Position numbers and translations under genes: made by a program. A DNA stretch of 36,239 nucleotides from Asaia bogorensis. GTDB lineage: Bacteria; Pseudomonadota; Alphaproteobacteria; Acetobacterales; Acetobacteraceae. The stretch covers positions 1-36,239 of the forward strand of contig CAMDGX010000046.1 of assembly GCA_945897825.1 (NCBI GenBank). Reading direction: 5' to 3'. The notes under the pieces are model-generated. The model was not told the origin of the DNA. It ran no database searches and worked only from the letters and a program-made list of their open reading frames with translations. Positions 1 through 8,661 of the stretch are shown piece by piece (the first letter of the stretch is position 1; the number at the start of each line of letters is the position of its first letter).

Positions 1-111
1 CCGGGCCACCTCCACGAAGCAGGCACCAGGTGCCTCTGCCTCGGCGACAATCCGCAACTTCTCGTCCAGCCGCCAACGGCGGCGACGCTCAACCCCGGTG
101 ATGATTTCCAC
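1..111 (-). CDS. tnpA: IS66 family accessory protein TnpA, N-terminal fragment (runs off left edge)
   Basis: Only the first 37 codons are present, read from a GTG at 111 down to position 1. The peptide begins VEIITGVERRRRWRLDEKLR and continues into IVAEAEAPGACFVEVAR, the start of the helix-turn-helix of IS66 TnpA (Orf1), a small DNA-binding accessory protein of the element. The in-frame stop at 133-135 leaves GTG at 111 (or a CTG just before it) as the start; a GGGAG lies about 10 bases upstream. The rest of the gene is outside the window, so I cannot say whether it is intact. Confidence 0.7.
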   Translation of the reverse strand, partial: MEIITGVERRRRWRLDEKLRIVAEAEAPGACFVEVAR

Positions 112-148
112 CGCTGACCCCAGCTCCCGTCCTTAAAGGCGTTCTTAC
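1..148 (-). mobile_element. Left end of an IS66-family insertion sequence (partial)
   Basis: The tnpA-like reading frame at 1-111 is preceded, on the minus strand, by a sequence beginning GTAAGAACGCC at position 148. IS66-family elements characteristically begin with GTAAG, so 148 is the likely outer terminus. The element continues off the left edge, so the other end, tnpB, tnpC and the target duplication cannot be seen. The terminus is an inference from one end only. Confidence 0.5.
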
Positions 149-378
149 AAGCGCCGCTAAGGTCAGATCCGGGATTCAACCAGGCAAGGCAGCCGTCGCC
201 GGACGGCTACAGATGAGCGGAGACACGGCGGAATGATGTGGCCTTTTGTGGAACTGGCGGAGGGCGGCCGCAGTGGTGAACTCCGGTCGGCAGAGACGAG
301 AGCATTCCTGCCGGTGCAGGTAATGCCCGACGCGCCGGTGGCCGCGTCAGGTTGGGCGGCGTCGCCGGCGCCGCAACT

Positions 379-738
379 ATCCATGCTGATTGCGACCTTA
401 TGGTCCTGCAGCAGCCCCTTGAAGCCCTGGCTGGTGAACTGCCTACACTGGTCTCGGCATTGAAAATCTCCGGCTTGCCGAGCCGGGCCAGCGCCTCTCC
501 CACTGCCTCGAGGTACGAATCCGGCTCCAGCGTGATCGACAGCCGGCAAATAGACGAAGCCGCGCGCCATGACGATGTAGGAGATGTCCTTCGTCCAGAT
601 TTGGCTCGACCGATCCACCGCCAGCCTGCGCAGCAGATATGGATAGCTCTTGTGCACAGGCGCGGGTTTGGACGTGTTCGGTCGGCGATACAGCGCCTCC
701 ATGCCCATTCGCCACATCAGCGTGGCCACTGCCAGCCG
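379..738 (-). pseudogene. Decayed IS3-family transposase (OrfB/integrase core) remnant
   Basis: On the minus strand the frame reads MWRMGMEALYRRPNTSKPAP, then YPYLLRRLAVDRSSQIW and KDISYIVMARGFVYL, the N-terminal half of the DDE integrase core of IS3-type OrfB. After about position 540 the match jumps to another frame (LSITLEPDSYLEAVGEALAR, GKPEIFNAE) and then returns to the first frame (QFTSQGFKGLLQDHKVAISM). The stretch normally between VYLAAVVDW and the LSIT segment, about 15 residues, is missing. So there are at least two frameshifts and a small internal deletion, and nothing recognisable of the C-terminal DDE glutamate region remains. It cannot encode an active transposase. No terminal inverted repeats were identified. 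Confidence 0.8.
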
Positions 739-966
739 GCCCATCCCCCCTCGGCGCGCACAGCATCCGGCTGCCGGCAAAAGCCGCTGACGGCCCCCAT
801 GCGGCCACCGCCCACCTTTGAGACGGACTAGGGGCCTTCGATCGCCCAGCCAGGAAAGACCATCGATTGCCTGCTCACCAATACCGCAATCGCCAGCACG
901 CCCGAATTCGACACGCGCGATCGGCTCGGCACCATCCTGGCCGGCTTCCCCATGCTGTGCCGCCCG
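739..966. other. Non-coding or degenerate stretch between IS3 relic and tyrA
   Basis: This stretch between the transposase remnant and the tyrA stop has no reading frame that I can defend on either strand. A short plus-strand frame (about 847-966) contains QPGKTIDCLLT, which faintly resembles the GQTIDFLLT motif of IS6-family transposases, but the residues that follow do not. It is best regarded as further insertion-sequence debris or decayed sequence. Confidence 0.4.
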
Positions 967-1854
967 TCAGGCCTGCTTCAGCTCGATCAGGCTGCGGCGG
1001 ATCACCCGCCCGCGCTGGATGCTGCCCTCGATGAAGCTTGGGTCTCCCCAGCGCACCGCGCGCGCCATCGCCTGCGCATCCTCCATGAACCGCGCCAGCA
1101 TCTCCAGCAGCGCTTCGCGGTTGTTCAGGAAAATGTCCCGCCACATAACCGGGTCCGACGCCGCGATGCGGGTGAAGTCGCGGAAGCCGGAAGCCGCGAA
1201 CTTCAGCACCTCCTGCCGGCTCTCGTCCTCCAGCCCCTCGGCGGTGTTGCAGATCGTAAATGCGATCAAATGCGGCAGGTGCGAAACAATCGCGAGCACC
1301 CGGTCGTGGTGCCCCGCCTCCATGCTCTCAACCATCGAGCCGCAGCGCCGCCACAGCTCGGCGATCTTCTCCACCGCCGCCTCGTCCGTCCCCGGCGGCG
1401 GCGTCAGCAGGCACCACCGCCCCTGGAACAGGGTCGTGAACCCGGCATCCGGCCCGGAGTATTCCGTCCCCGCGACCGGATGCGCCGGCACGAAGTGCAC
1501 CCCGCCCGGAATCAGCGGCCCGACGTCGCGGATAACGCTCTGCTTGGTGGATCCCACATCCGTCACGATGCAGCCCGGCGACAGATGCGGCGCGATCACC
1601 TCCGCCAGCGCGGCATAGGCGCCCACTGGCGCGCACAGCATCACGCAATCCGCCCCCACCACCGCGCGCGCCGGGTCGAGTTCAACCCGGTCGGCGATAC
1701 CCAGCTCCATCACCCGGTCGAGCGTCGCCTGGGTGCGCGCATTGGCCACCACCTCGCCGGCGATCTCACGCTTCTCCATGGCGATGCGCGCCACTGAACT
1801 GCCGATCAGCCCGATGCCGACCAGCACCAAGCGCTTGAACAGGGGCTCGGCCAT
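967..1854 (-). CDS. tyrA: Prephenate/arogenate (cyclohexadienyl) dehydrogenase
   Basis: The 295-residue product oxidises and decarboxylates prephenate or arogenate in the tyrosine branch. The N-terminal Rossmann motif GIGLIGSS (residues 13-20) binds NAD(P)+. VGADCVMLCAPVGA, TDVGSTKQSV and the HPVAGTEYSG segment with its conserved His follow, then the helical dimerisation domain (SHLPHLIAF, ASGFRDFTRIAASDP). Length matches the single-domain TyrA/TyrC type without an ACT domain. The ATG at 1854 lies two bases after the aminotransferase stop, so the gene is the last of a coupled three-gene operon. Motif reading alone does not tell prephenate from arogenate specificity; the aminotransferase directly upstream is compatible with the arogenate route. 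Confidence 0.92.
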   Translation of the reverse strand: MAEPLFKRLVLVGIGLIGSSVARIAMEKREIAGEVVANARTQATLDRVMELGIADRVELDPARAVVGADCVMLCAPVGAYAALAEVIAPHLSPGCIVTDVGSTKQSVIRDVGPLIPGGVHFVPAHPVAGTEYSGPDAGFTTLFQGRWCLLTPPPGTDEAAVEKIAELWRRCGSMVESMEAGHHDRVLAIVSHLPHLIAFTICNTAEGLEDESRQEVLKFAASGFRDFTRIAASDPVMWRDIFLNNREALLEMLARFMEDAQAMARAVRWGDPSFIEGSIQRGRVIRRSLIELKQA

Positions 1855-1856
1855 CG

Positions 1857-2960
1857 TCAGCCCTTCATGAAGGCGCAAAGCGCATCGGTCACCAGGCCGC
1901 ATTCCTCCGCGGTGCCCACGGTGATGCGCAGGCACTGCGGCAGCGCATAGGCCGCCATCCCGCGCACAATGATGCCGCGCGATTTCAGGAACGCATCCGC
2001 CCCCTTCGCCCGCTCGGCGGTGCCGAAATCGGCCAGCAGGAAATTCCCCTCGCTCGGCCACACCCTGATGCCCACGGCCTCCAGCGACCCGCCCAGCCGC
2101 GCCCGCCATTCGGTGTTGTGTGCCCGGCACTTCTCCACCCAGCCCGGCTCCTCCAGCGCGGCCACCGCGGCCGCCTGCGCCGCGAGGTTCACGTTGAACA
2201 CCCCGCGCACCCGGTTCAGCGCATCGGCTACCGCCGCGGGCATATAGCCCCAGCCGACGCGCATGCCGCCGAGCCCGAACACCTTGCTGAACGTGCGCAG
2301 CATCACCGTGTTCTCGCCGGCATCCACCAGCGCCTGCCCCGCGTCGTAGTCGCCCGCCTCCACGTACTCCGCATAGGCGCTGTCCAGCACCAGCAGGATA
2401 TCCCCCCGCAGCCCCGCCCGCAGCCGCAGAACCTCCGCCTGCGGCAGCAGCGTGCCGGTCGGATTGTTCGGATGCGCGACAAACACGATCCGCGTCGCCG
2501 GCGTCACCGCCGCCAGCATGGCGTCGACATCGGTGGTCAGGTCGCGCTCCGGAACCTTGGTCACCACCGCGCCCGAGAACGTCCCGGCGATGTCGTACAT
2601 GGTGAACCCATGCGCGCTCATCAGGATTTCGGCCCCCGGCCCGCCATACACATGGCAGATCAGGCTGATCAGCTCGTCCGACCCGGTGCCGCACACGATC
2701 CGCGCCGGATCCAGCCCCCACCGCGCCCCCAGCGCGTTCCGCAGCCCGACCGACCCGCCATCGGGATAGCGATGCAACTCGCCCGCCACCTTGGCATAGG
2801 CCACCTGGGCTGCCGGCGGCGGCCCGAACGCCCCCTCGTTGGACGACAGCTTGATGATCCGGTTGACCCCCGGCAGCTTCGCCTCGCCGGCCACATAGCC
2901 ATGGATCTGCATCACCGCCTCACGTGGGCGCGGCGCCGTTGGATTCGAAATGTCGGTCAT
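1857..2960 (-). CDS. hisC: Histidinol-phosphate / aromatic aminotransferase (PLP, class I/II)
   Basis: A 367-residue fold-type I PLP aminotransferase. Visible features are [14 protein letters not shown] near the N-terminus, the GTGSDELI cofactor-phosphate segment (about residues 91-98), HPNNPTG with Asn166, and [15 protein letters not shown] containing the Schiff-base Lys226. A C-terminal Arg in CLRITVGT should bind the substrate carboxylate. It lies between chorismate mutase and TyrA, so its likely job here is transamination of prephenate or 4-hydroxyphenylpyruvate rather than (or besides) histidine synthesis; the HisC family is known to do both. The start at 2960 overlaps the upstream stop as ATGA and has a strong GGAGGGAG ribosome site about 7 bases ahead. 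Substrate is inferred from context. Confidence 0.88.
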   Translation of the reverse strand: MTDISNPTAPRPREAVMQIHGYVAGEAKLPGVNRIIKLSSNEGAFGPPPAAQVAYAKVAGELHRYPDGGSVGLRNALGARWGLDPARIVCGTGSDELISLICHVYGGPGAEILMSAHGFTMYDIAGTFSGAVVTKVPERDLTTDVDAMLAAVTPATRIVFVAHPNNPTGTLLPQAEVLRLRAGLRGDILLVLDSAYAEYVEAGDYDAGQALVDAGENTVMLRTFSKVFGLGGMRVGWGYMPAAVADALNRVRGVFNVNLAAQAAAVAALEEPGWVEKCRAHNTEWRARLGGSLEAVGIRVWPSEGNFLLADFGTAERAKGADAFLKSRGIIVRGMAAYALPQCLRITVGTAEECGLVTDALCAFMKG

Positions 2961-3841
2961 GCGGAATCTCCCTCCACGGGCACGGCATAGGCGCCCAGCA
3001 CCACCGGGCGACGGGCAACATCGCCGAGGCGTCCCAGCCGCGGATCGTCCTCGCCCACCAGCCCCTCCACCTCCACCAGCACCACCGTCGCGGCCGGATC
3101 GCGCCGCAGGATGGTGTGCAGCGGCGGCAGGTCGGCGGCGGTCAACGCCGCGGTCAGCCGCGCCCGGCTGCTCTCGCCGGTCAGCTCCAATCCAATCAGC
3201 GTCCGGTCCCGCGCGCTGGCATCCGGCGCCACGGCCGCCACCACCAGCGCCTGAACCTGCGGCGCACCTTCCGGCCGCGGCGCCCAGAATGGCAGCCGCG
3301 CAATCACATGAATCCGTGGCTCGTCGCGATGCAGCAGCGCCGTCCACCACGCCCCGACCTCGCCATCGGCCGGCAGCGGCAGCACCGCGCAGATTGCCGT
3401 CCCCGCGCTGATTTCCGCGATCGCCTGCGCCGGCGAGCGATACACCCGCACCGGCGTCAGCGCCCCGAAATGCTCGCGGGCAGCCTGGGTGAACGGGCTG
3501 CCCGCATCGGTTTCGCACACTGCAACAACATAGCTGCCCTGCATGCTCGTCGTGGCCGCAAACAACTCCCGCCACCATCGCACCAGCAGCCGCTTCGGCA
3601 GCCGCCCGGCATGGCGCGCCAGCAGCCGACGCACGATATCCGCCTCGCGCCCCGGCCGGATCGGCACCCGTCCCTTGCCGCCCTGTGCCGCCACGCGCTC
3701 AACCACCGCCGCGCGCTCCATCAGAAGGTCGTGGATGGCATCGTCGATGCGATCCAGCTCCGCGCGCAGCCCGGCCAGAGCCGGCGCCTGGGCGGGCGCG
3801 GTGGAGGCCGGCGGAGGAGCATCGGGAGCCGTGCGGGTCAT
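2957..3841 (-). CDS. Chorismate mutase (AroQ) fused to a prephenate-dehydratase-like C-terminal region
   Basis: The 294-residue product starts with a Pro/Ala-rich tail, then an AroQ helical chorismate mutase domain (about residues 20-100: [20 protein letters not shown] with Arg26 and Arg43, then [20 protein letters not shown]). It converts chorismate to prephenate. The remaining ~190 residues resemble a prephenate dehydratase ([13 protein letters not shown]...[24 protein letters not shown]) followed by an ACT-like segment ([18 protein letters not shown]), but the TRF catalytic motif is not visible, so dehydratase activity is doubtful. A TTG at 3871 could extend it by 10 residues. It heads the tyrosine-branch operon and its stop overlaps the next start (ATGA). 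Confidence 0.82.
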   Translation of the reverse strand: MTRTAPDAPPPASTAPAQAPALAGLRAELDRIDDAIHDLLMERAAVVERVAAQGGKGRVPIRPGREADIVRRLLARHAGRLPKRLLVRWWRELFAATTSMQGSYVVAVCETDAGSPFTQAAREHFGALTPVRVYRSPAQAIAEISAGTAICAVLPLPADGEVGAWWTALLHRDEPRIHVIARLPFWAPRPEGAPQVQALVVAAVAPDASARDRTLIGLELTGESSRARLTAALTAADLPPLHTILRRDPAATVVLVEVEGLVGEDDPRLGRLGDVARRPVVLGAYAVPVEGDSA

Positions 3842-3985
3842 CAGGGAGCCGTCATGAAGTGCGGGCCGCAACTCCTAGCCGAACGCCGCCGCCCTGCAAA
3901 GCCGCGCCGGTGCCCGCCCCGCAGCGCATGGGTGCCCACGCCATGGTTGCGCGCCGGCCGCGCGATCCGCATATGCTGCGCCGAA
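3842..3985. promoter_or_regulatory. Divergent promoter region between chorismate mutase and metX
   Basis: This 144-base gap separates the divergent tyrosine and methionine operons, so both promoters should lie here. On the plus strand TTGCGC (3947-3952) and ATATGC (3971-3976) are spaced 18 bases, weakly promoter-like, and would start transcription within a few bases of the metX ATG at 3986. That ATG lacks a convincing Shine-Dalgarno, so metX may be leaderless or nearly so. I looked for a SAM-II type riboswitch, known from alphaproteobacterial methionine genes, and did not see its conserved core. Confidence 0.35.
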
Positions 3986-5131
3986 ATGGATCAGACCCCT
4001 CTCCCGGCCGTCGACCACCAACACCTCGTCCTCGCCGGACCCCTCATGCTCGACTGCCGCACCGAACTCCACGGCGTGCGCATCGCCTACCGCACCTACG
4101 GCACGCTCAATGCCACGCGCAGCAACGCCATCCTCATTTGCCACGCCCTCACCGGCGACCAGTACGTCGCCGAACCCCACCCCCTCACTGGCAAGGACGG
4201 CTGGTGGGACCAGGTCGTCGGCCCCGGCAAGCCGATCGACACTGACCGCTACTTCGTCATCTGCTCCAACGTCCTCGGCGGCTGCATGGGCTCCACCGGC
4301 CCGCGCACGCCGCGTGACGCCAACGGCGACCCCGCCATCCTCTGGGGCACCGATTTCCCCCCCGTCACCATCCGCGACATGGTCCGCGCCCAGAAGATGA
4401 TGGTCGACCAGCTCGGCATCACCCGCCTCTTCGCGGTCGTCGGCGGCTCCATGGGCGGCATGCAGGTCCTGCAATGGGCCGCCAGCTACCCCGAGGCGGT
4501 GTTCGCCGCCGTGCCCATCGCCACCGCCCCCTACCACTCAGCACAGAACATCGCCTTCAACGAGGTCGGCCGCCAATCCATCTTCGCCGACCCCGACTGG
4601 CAGCAGGGCCGCTACTGGCAAACCGGCGCGCTCCCCGCCCGCGGCCTCGCCGTCGCCCGCATGGTCGCCCACATCACCTACCTCTCCGAGGAGGCGCTGA
4701 CCCGCAAGTTCGGCCGCCGCATGCGCAGCACATCGCTCGCGGTGTTCAACGACATGTTCGAGGTCGAATCCTACCTGCGCCACCAGGGCAGCACCTTCGT
4801 GCGCCGCTTCGACGCCAACGCCTACCTCACCATCACCCGCGCCTGCGACTGGTTCGACCTCGCCGCCGACTACGAAGGCACCCTCTCGCGCGCCTTCGCC
4901 GGCACCCGCACCCGCTTCTGCCTGATCAGCTTCAGCAGCGACTGGCTCTACCCCACCGCCGAAAGCCGCACCGTCGCGCGCGCGCTCAACGGCGCCGGCG
5001 GCAATGTCAGCTTCGTCGAGATCGCCTCCGACAAGGGCCACGACGCCTTCCTGCTCGACGAACCTGATTTCCACCGCACCCTGGCCGGCTTCCTCGGCGG
5101 CTGCGCCGAGCACGCGGGGCTCGCCGCATGA
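3986..5131 (+). CDS. metX: Homoserine O-acyltransferase (MetX)
   Basis: A 381-residue alpha/beta-hydrolase-fold enzyme that acylates L-homoserine (acetyl-CoA or succinyl-CoA donor) in the first committed step of methionine synthesis. Landmarks are [22 protein letters not shown], the nucleophile elbow [10 protein letters not shown] with Ser155, Asp319 in FSSDWLYP and His352 in [11 protein letters not shown], giving a complete Ser-Asp-His triad. Length is normal. The start at 3986 is chosen because homology begins right after it; open frame further upstream is incidental. The gene is coupled to metW by a 4-base overlap (ATGA at 5128-5131). Acetyl versus succinyl donor cannot be decided by eye. 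Confidence 0.95.
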   Translation: MDQTPLPAVDHQHLVLAGPLMLDCRTELHGVRIAYRTYGTLNATRSNAILICHALTGDQYVAEPHPLTGKDGWWDQVVGPGKPIDTDRYFVICSNVLGGCMGSTGPRTPRDANGDPAILWGTDFPPVTIRDMVRAQKMMVDQLGITRLFAVVGGSMGGMQVLQWAASYPEAVFAAVPIATAPYHSAQNIAFNEVGRQSIFADPDWQQGRYWQTGALPARGLAVARMVAHITYLSEEALTRKFGRRMRSTSLAVFNDMFEVESYLRHQGSTFVRRFDANAYLTITRACDWFDLAADYEGTLSRAFAGTRTRFCLISFSSDWLYPTAESRTVARALNGAGGNVSFVEIASDKGHDAFLLDEPDFHRTLAGFLGGCAEHAGLAA

Positions 5132-5778
5132 ACGACGCCGCCCGCCTCGCCGAGCCCGTGCGCTACGTCGCCAAGAACATGCGCCTCGACCTGCGGCTGA
5201 TCGCCGAGATGATCGCCCCCGGCGCGCGCGTGCTCGATATCGGCTGCGGCGACGGCACGCTGATCGACTACCTCTACCGCACCCATGGCTGCGACGCCCG
5301 CGGCATCGAGATCGACATGGCCGAGGTCACCCGCGCCGTCGCCCACGGCCTGCCGGTGATGCACGGGGACGCCGACACCGACCTCTCGCAATACCCCGAC
5401 GGCGCCTTCGACTACGTGGTGCTCAGCCGCACGCTGCAGGCCGTCGAGCGCCCGCGCGAGGTGCTGCGCCAGATGCTGCGCATCGGCCGCCACGCCCTCG
5501 TCAGCTTCCCCAATTTCGGCCACTGGGAGCTGCGCTGGAAACTGCTCTGGACCGGGCGCATGCCCAACACCACCGTCTGGGGCAAGCCCTGGTACGAAAC
5601 CCCGAACATCCACCCCTGCACGATCCAGGATTTCTTCGACCTCGCCACCCAGGAAGGCTACGTCGTCGAGCGCTGGCTGGCGGTGGATGACGACGGGCAG
5701 CGCTCGCCCTGGCGTCGCTTCCCGGCGCTGGCCAACATGTTCGGCGAGCAGGCGCTGTTCCAGCTCAGGAAGGCGTAG
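5128..5778 (+). CDS. metW: Methionine biosynthesis protein MetW
   Basis: The 216-residue product is a class I SAM-dependent methyltransferase-fold protein. The cofactor loop [15 protein letters not shown] lies at about residues 35-49, followed by GIEIDMAEV, the motif [14 protein letters not shown] and the family-typical [18 protein letters not shown]. MetW is almost always encoded after metX and is needed for efficient homoserine acylation in several alphaproteobacteria; whether it methylates anything is not established. The overlapping ATGA junction with metX implies translational coupling. It is followed by a convergent gene after 51 bases. Confidence 0.93.
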   Translation: MNDAARLAEPVRYVAKNMRLDLRLIAEMIAPGARVLDIGCGDGTLIDYLYRTHGCDARGIEIDMAEVTRAVAHGLPVMHGDADTDLSQYPDGAFDYVVLSRTLQAVERPREVLRQMLRIGRHALVSFPNFGHWELRWKLLWTGRMPNTTVWGKPWYETPNIHPCTIQDFFDLATQEGYVVERWLAVDDDGQRSPWRRFPALANMFGEQALFQLRKA

Positions 5779-5829
5779 CCAGCGGCGGCGGCTGGTTCCC
5801 TTCGTTCACCGGCAATCCCGACAAAATAC

Positions 5830-6465
5830 CTATGGTATGCCCTGCTGCCCCGGCAGCGCCAATCGATGAAACCGGGCCTCACCCTCCACCGCCCGCAGAT
5901 GCGCCGCCATCTGCACCCCCGTCACGCACCAGCGCAGCACCCCGCCCAGCATCCTGTCGCCCTGCCGCGCCAGGAACCGCACGCAATACTGCTCCCCCGG
6001 CGCCAGCCGCAGCGCCTCCGCCGGCAGCGGCACCTCGTATTCCTCCAGGTGATGCCGCAGCCCGCAGCCCTGGTCGCACCCATCCACCACCAGCCGATGT
6101 CGGCTCAGCGCCAGAACCTGCCCGGTGCTGTCCTCCGCCCCGAAATACGCCCGCGCCTCCTGCTCCAGATAGACCTCCTCCACCCGGATCACGTGCGACA
6201 GCGTCCGCGTCGCCGGCACATACCGCGTCAGGATCTCCAGAACGCGCCGGCTGGTCCCCTGCAACTCCGAAGGCCAGGTCCGGGTCAGGCGCGAATACAC
6301 CCGAAGCTGGTGCTGGATGCTCCCCTCCCACGCCACCGGCCCCCACGCCCCGTTGCTCGCCAGCACCTCCGGCCCCGGCGGCTGAAGCCCCCGCGCCGGC
6401 CCCGTCGCCAACAGCGCAAGCACCACCACGACACACGCCAGACACCGCCCCCACCCCGCCGCCAT
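5830..6465 (-). CDS. Secreted or periplasmic protein of unknown function
   Basis: I do not recognise this 211-residue protein. The N-terminus MAAGWGRCLACVVVVLALLA followed by TGPARG is a clear signal peptide, so the product is exported. The mature part has no obvious catalytic motif; it contains VVDGCDQGCGLRHHLEEYEV and two further cysteines (EQYCVRF, LRWCVTG), suggesting disulfides. The start at 6465 is preferred over ATGs at 6477 and 6513 because GGAGG lies 7 bases ahead and the signal peptide begins exactly there. It converges with metW and lies 48 bases downstream of the same-strand PLP enzyme, with which it may be cotranscribed. Confidence 0.7.
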   Translation of the reverse strand: MAAGWGRCLACVVVVLALLATGPARGLQPPGPEVLASNGAWGPVAWEGSIQHQLRVYSRLTRTWPSELQGTSRRVLEILTRYVPATRTLSHVIRVEEVYLEQEARAYFGAEDSTGQVLALSRHRLVVDGCDQGCGLRHHLEEYEVPLPAEALRLAPGEQYCVRFLARQGDRMLGGVLRWCVTGVQMAAHLRAVEGEARFHRLALPGQQGIP

Positions 6466-6513
6466 GATCCCCTCCATTCCGCGCCGCCAGCAGAGGCAAT
6501 CAGTGCGGCGCAA

Positions 6514-7608
6514 TCATGACGCCACCAACTCCTCGAACACCTCCTGGTCCGTCACCCCCTCGCACGCAATCGCCACCACCCGGCTGTCCCTCCCCAACCC
6601 GAGCGCCTCCCGCGCGCCGCGATCCTCCGCCGCCGCCACAAGCCCCGCCAGTGCTGCGATCCCCGTCTCCCCGATCTCCAGCCCCCCATCCCCCCAGCGC
6701 CCCGCCGCCGCCTCCCGCAGCACCCGGATCGCCACCGCGTCGGGAATGGCCAGCGCGGCATCCACGCCGGCCAGCAGCAACGGCCAGCACAGCGCCGACG
6801 GCGCCCGCACCACCAGCCCGTCCATCACCGACCCCTCGCCCTCCCCCAGCACCACCGGCGCCCCCACCGCCAGGCTCCGCCGGATCGCATCGGACGCCAC
6901 CGGCTCCACCGTCACCACCCGCGTCCCCGCCCCGAGATCCTGCCGCAACCGCGTCGCCGTCGCTGCCGCCAGCGACCCGTTCCCCGCCGCCACGAACACG
7001 TGGCTGGGCACCTCCTGCTCCGCGAGCTCCGCGGCGAGCACCGAATACCCCGCCAGGATGTCGCGCGCGATCGCATCGGACCCTCGCCATGGCAGGTCGG
7101 CGACCAGCATCGTCCGCTCCCCTTCCGCCGCAAGTGCCGCCGCCGCCAGCGAGGCATCGAAATCCCCCGCCACCCGCACCACCTCCGCCCCCAGCGCCCC
7201 GATCGCCGCCGCCCGCCCCGCCGAGGTATGCGCCGGCATGAAGATGGTGCACGCCACCCCCAGCATCCGCGCCCCCCAGGCCAGCGCCCGCCCATGGTTG
7301 CCCGACGTCGCCGCCACCGCCCGCCACGCGCCACCTCCTTCCCGCAGCAGCGCGCGCTGCAACGCATAGGGCGGTCCAAGCGCCTTGAAGCTCCCCGAAT
7401 TGGCGCCCAGCACGGCGAACCGCTCGCCCTCGACCTTCACCCCCACCGAAGCGACCCCAAGCCGCCCCGCCAGCCCCGGCATCGCCCGCAACGGTGTCGC
7501 CGCATAGCCCGGCCAGGCCGCGATCGCCACCGCCGCCTCGCGCATCGCGCGGGCCGGAAGGGCAGGGTGGTCGGCGATCGCGCCGAGCGTGTTCAGGGTC
7601 AGCTTCAT
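6514..7608 (-). CDS. PLP-dependent diaminopropionate ammonia-lyase-like enzyme
   Basis: A 364-residue fold-type II PLP enzyme. YAATPL (35-40) and [12 protein letters not shown] with the predicted Schiff-base Lys75 match diaminopropionate ammonia-lyase (DpaL/YgeX), as do [18 protein letters not shown] and [15 protein letters not shown]. The glycine-rich [12 protein letters not shown] segment would hold the cofactor phosphate. DpaL carries ATDGNHG, whereas this protein has ATSGNHG as in threonine/serine dehydratases, so the substrate may be 2,3-diaminopropionate or another beta-substituted amino acid. Such enzymes release 2-aminoacrylate, which RidA proteins deaminate; a RidA gene lies at 10595. 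The start is a plain ATG without a strong ribosome site and is divergent from the hydrolase at 7690. Confidence 0.75.
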   Translation of the reverse strand: MKLTLNTLGAIADHPALPARAMREAAVAIAAWPGYAATPLRAMPGLAGRLGVASVGVKVEGERFAVLGANSGSFKALGPPYALQRALLREGGGAWRAVAATSGNHGRALAWGARMLGVACTIFMPAHTSAGRAAAIGALGAEVVRVAGDFDASLAAAALAAEGERTMLVADLPWRGSDAIARDILAGYSVLAAELAEQEVPSHVFVAAGNGSLAAATATRLRQDLGAGTRVVTVEPVASDAIRRSLAVGAPVVLGEGEGSVMDGLVVRAPSALCWPLLLAGVDAALAIPDAVAIRVLREAAAGRWGDGGLEIGETGIAALAGLVAAAEDRGAREALGLGRDSRVVAIACEGVTDQEVFEELVAS

Positions 7609-7689
7609 GGGGACACAGCCTGCCATTGCCTCTGGCCCCCTGGCCACTGCCGCACTACCGTTCCCCGCAACAAGACCCCGGAGGAACCG
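7609..7689. promoter_or_regulatory. Divergent intergenic region, PLP lyase / first hydrolase
   Basis: The 81 bases between the two divergent starts must hold promoters for both directions unless transcription starts further away. The only clear element is GGAGGAAC just upstream of the ATG at 7690, an excellent ribosome site. No confident -35/-10 pair was found. Confidence 0.4.
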
Positions 7690-8661
7690 ATGCCCTTCTC
7701 GCCCTCGACCACCCCGCTGGACCCTGGCCTGTTCGCCGACAGCGCGATCAGCGAGGAGACCCGGGCCTTCAACGAACTGCTCGTCAAGCTCCTGACCCCG
7801 ATGCCCGAATGGTGGGATGTCGGCGCCGAGGCCACCCGCGAGGCCCGCCGCCAGGGCCGCGGCCCCTTCCCGCTCGCCCCGAAATCCCCCCGCGCGCAAA
7901 CCTGGGAGATCGACGGCCCCGGCGGAAAAATCCCACTGCGCGTCATCGCGCCGGAGAAGCCGACCGGCGTCTATCTCCACATCCACGGCGGCGGCTGGGT
8001 GCTGGGCGAGAGCACCCAGCAGGACCCGATGCTGGAGCGCATCGTCGCCAGCACCGGCATGGCCTGCGTCTCCGTCGAATACCGCCTCGCCCCCGAGCAC
8101 CCCTACCCCGCCGGCCCCGACGATTGCGAGGCGGCGGCCCTTTGGCTGGTGGGCCATGCGCGGGAAAAATTCGGCACCGACAAGCTGACCATCGGCGGCG
8201 AATCCGCCGGCGGCCATCTCTCCGCCGTCACCCTGCTGCGGATGCGCGACAAGCATGGCTTCGCCGGCTTCCGCGGCGCCAACCTGGTGTTCGGTGCCTT
8301 CGACCTCGCCATGACCCCCAGCCAGCGCGCTTTCGGCAACGAGCGCCTGGTGCTGCGCACGCTGGACATCGAGAAGTTCTGCGAGGCCTTCCTCCCCGGC
8401 GTGAACGACCGCCGCGTGCCGGACATCTCGCCGCTCTACGCCGACCTGCGCGGACTCTGCCCCGCCCTGTTCACCATCGGCACCAAGGACGCGCTGATGG
8501 ACGACTCGCTGTTCATGTGGACCCGCTGGTCCGCCGCCGGCAACCCGGCCGAGCTCGCGGTCTATCCCGGCGGCGCGCACGGCTTCACCAGCTTCCCCCT
8601 CGCCCTCTCCCGCGCCGCCAACGCGACAATGGACGCCTTCCTGGCCCGGGCGATCGCGTGA
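7690..8661 (+). CDS. Alpha/beta hydrolase, hormone-sensitive-lipase (type IV) family
   Basis: A 323-residue carboxylesterase-like protein, probably cytoplasmic as it lacks a signal peptide. The oxyanion-hole motif HGGGW (99-103), nucleophile elbow GGESAGG with Ser172, Asp267 in GTKDALMDD and His297 in GGAHGFT give a complete triad. [14 protein letters not shown] is typical of the HSL family. The start has GGAGG 7 bases ahead. It is the first of three hydrolases in a row and the most divergent of them. Its stop overlaps the next ATG (TGATG), so the genes are translationally coupled. Substrate unknown; small acyl esters are usual for the family. Confidence 0.87.
   Translation: MPFSPSTTPLDPGLFADSAISEETRAFNELLVKLLTPMPEWWDVGAEATREARRQGRGPFPLAPKSPRAQTWEIDGPGGKIPLRVIAPEKPTGVYLHIHGGGWVLGESTQQDPMLERIVASTGMACVSVEYRLAPEHPYPAGPDDCEAAALWLVGHAREKFGTDKLTIGGESAGGHLSAVTLLRMRDKHGFAGFRGANLVFGAFDLAMTPSQRAFGNERLVLRTLDIEKFCEAFLPGVNDRRVPDISPLYADLRGLCPALFTIGTKDALMDDSLFMWTRWSAAGNPAELAVYPGGAHGFTSFPLALSRAANATMDAFLARAIA

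Noticed and set aside
847-966. IS6-like transposase fragment (QPGKTIDCLLT)
   Set aside because: Only nine or so residues resemble the family; the following residues do not, so the match may be chance.
3842-3985. SAM-II riboswitch ahead of metX
   Set aside because: Expected in some alphaproteobacteria, but the conserved pseudoknot core (for example the GCTAAA segment) is absent.
7000-7689. Upstream extensions of the first hydrolase frame
   Set aside because: Residues upstream of 7690 are Arg/Pro-rich and antisense to the PLP lyase; the GGAGG site and family similarity fix the start at 7690.
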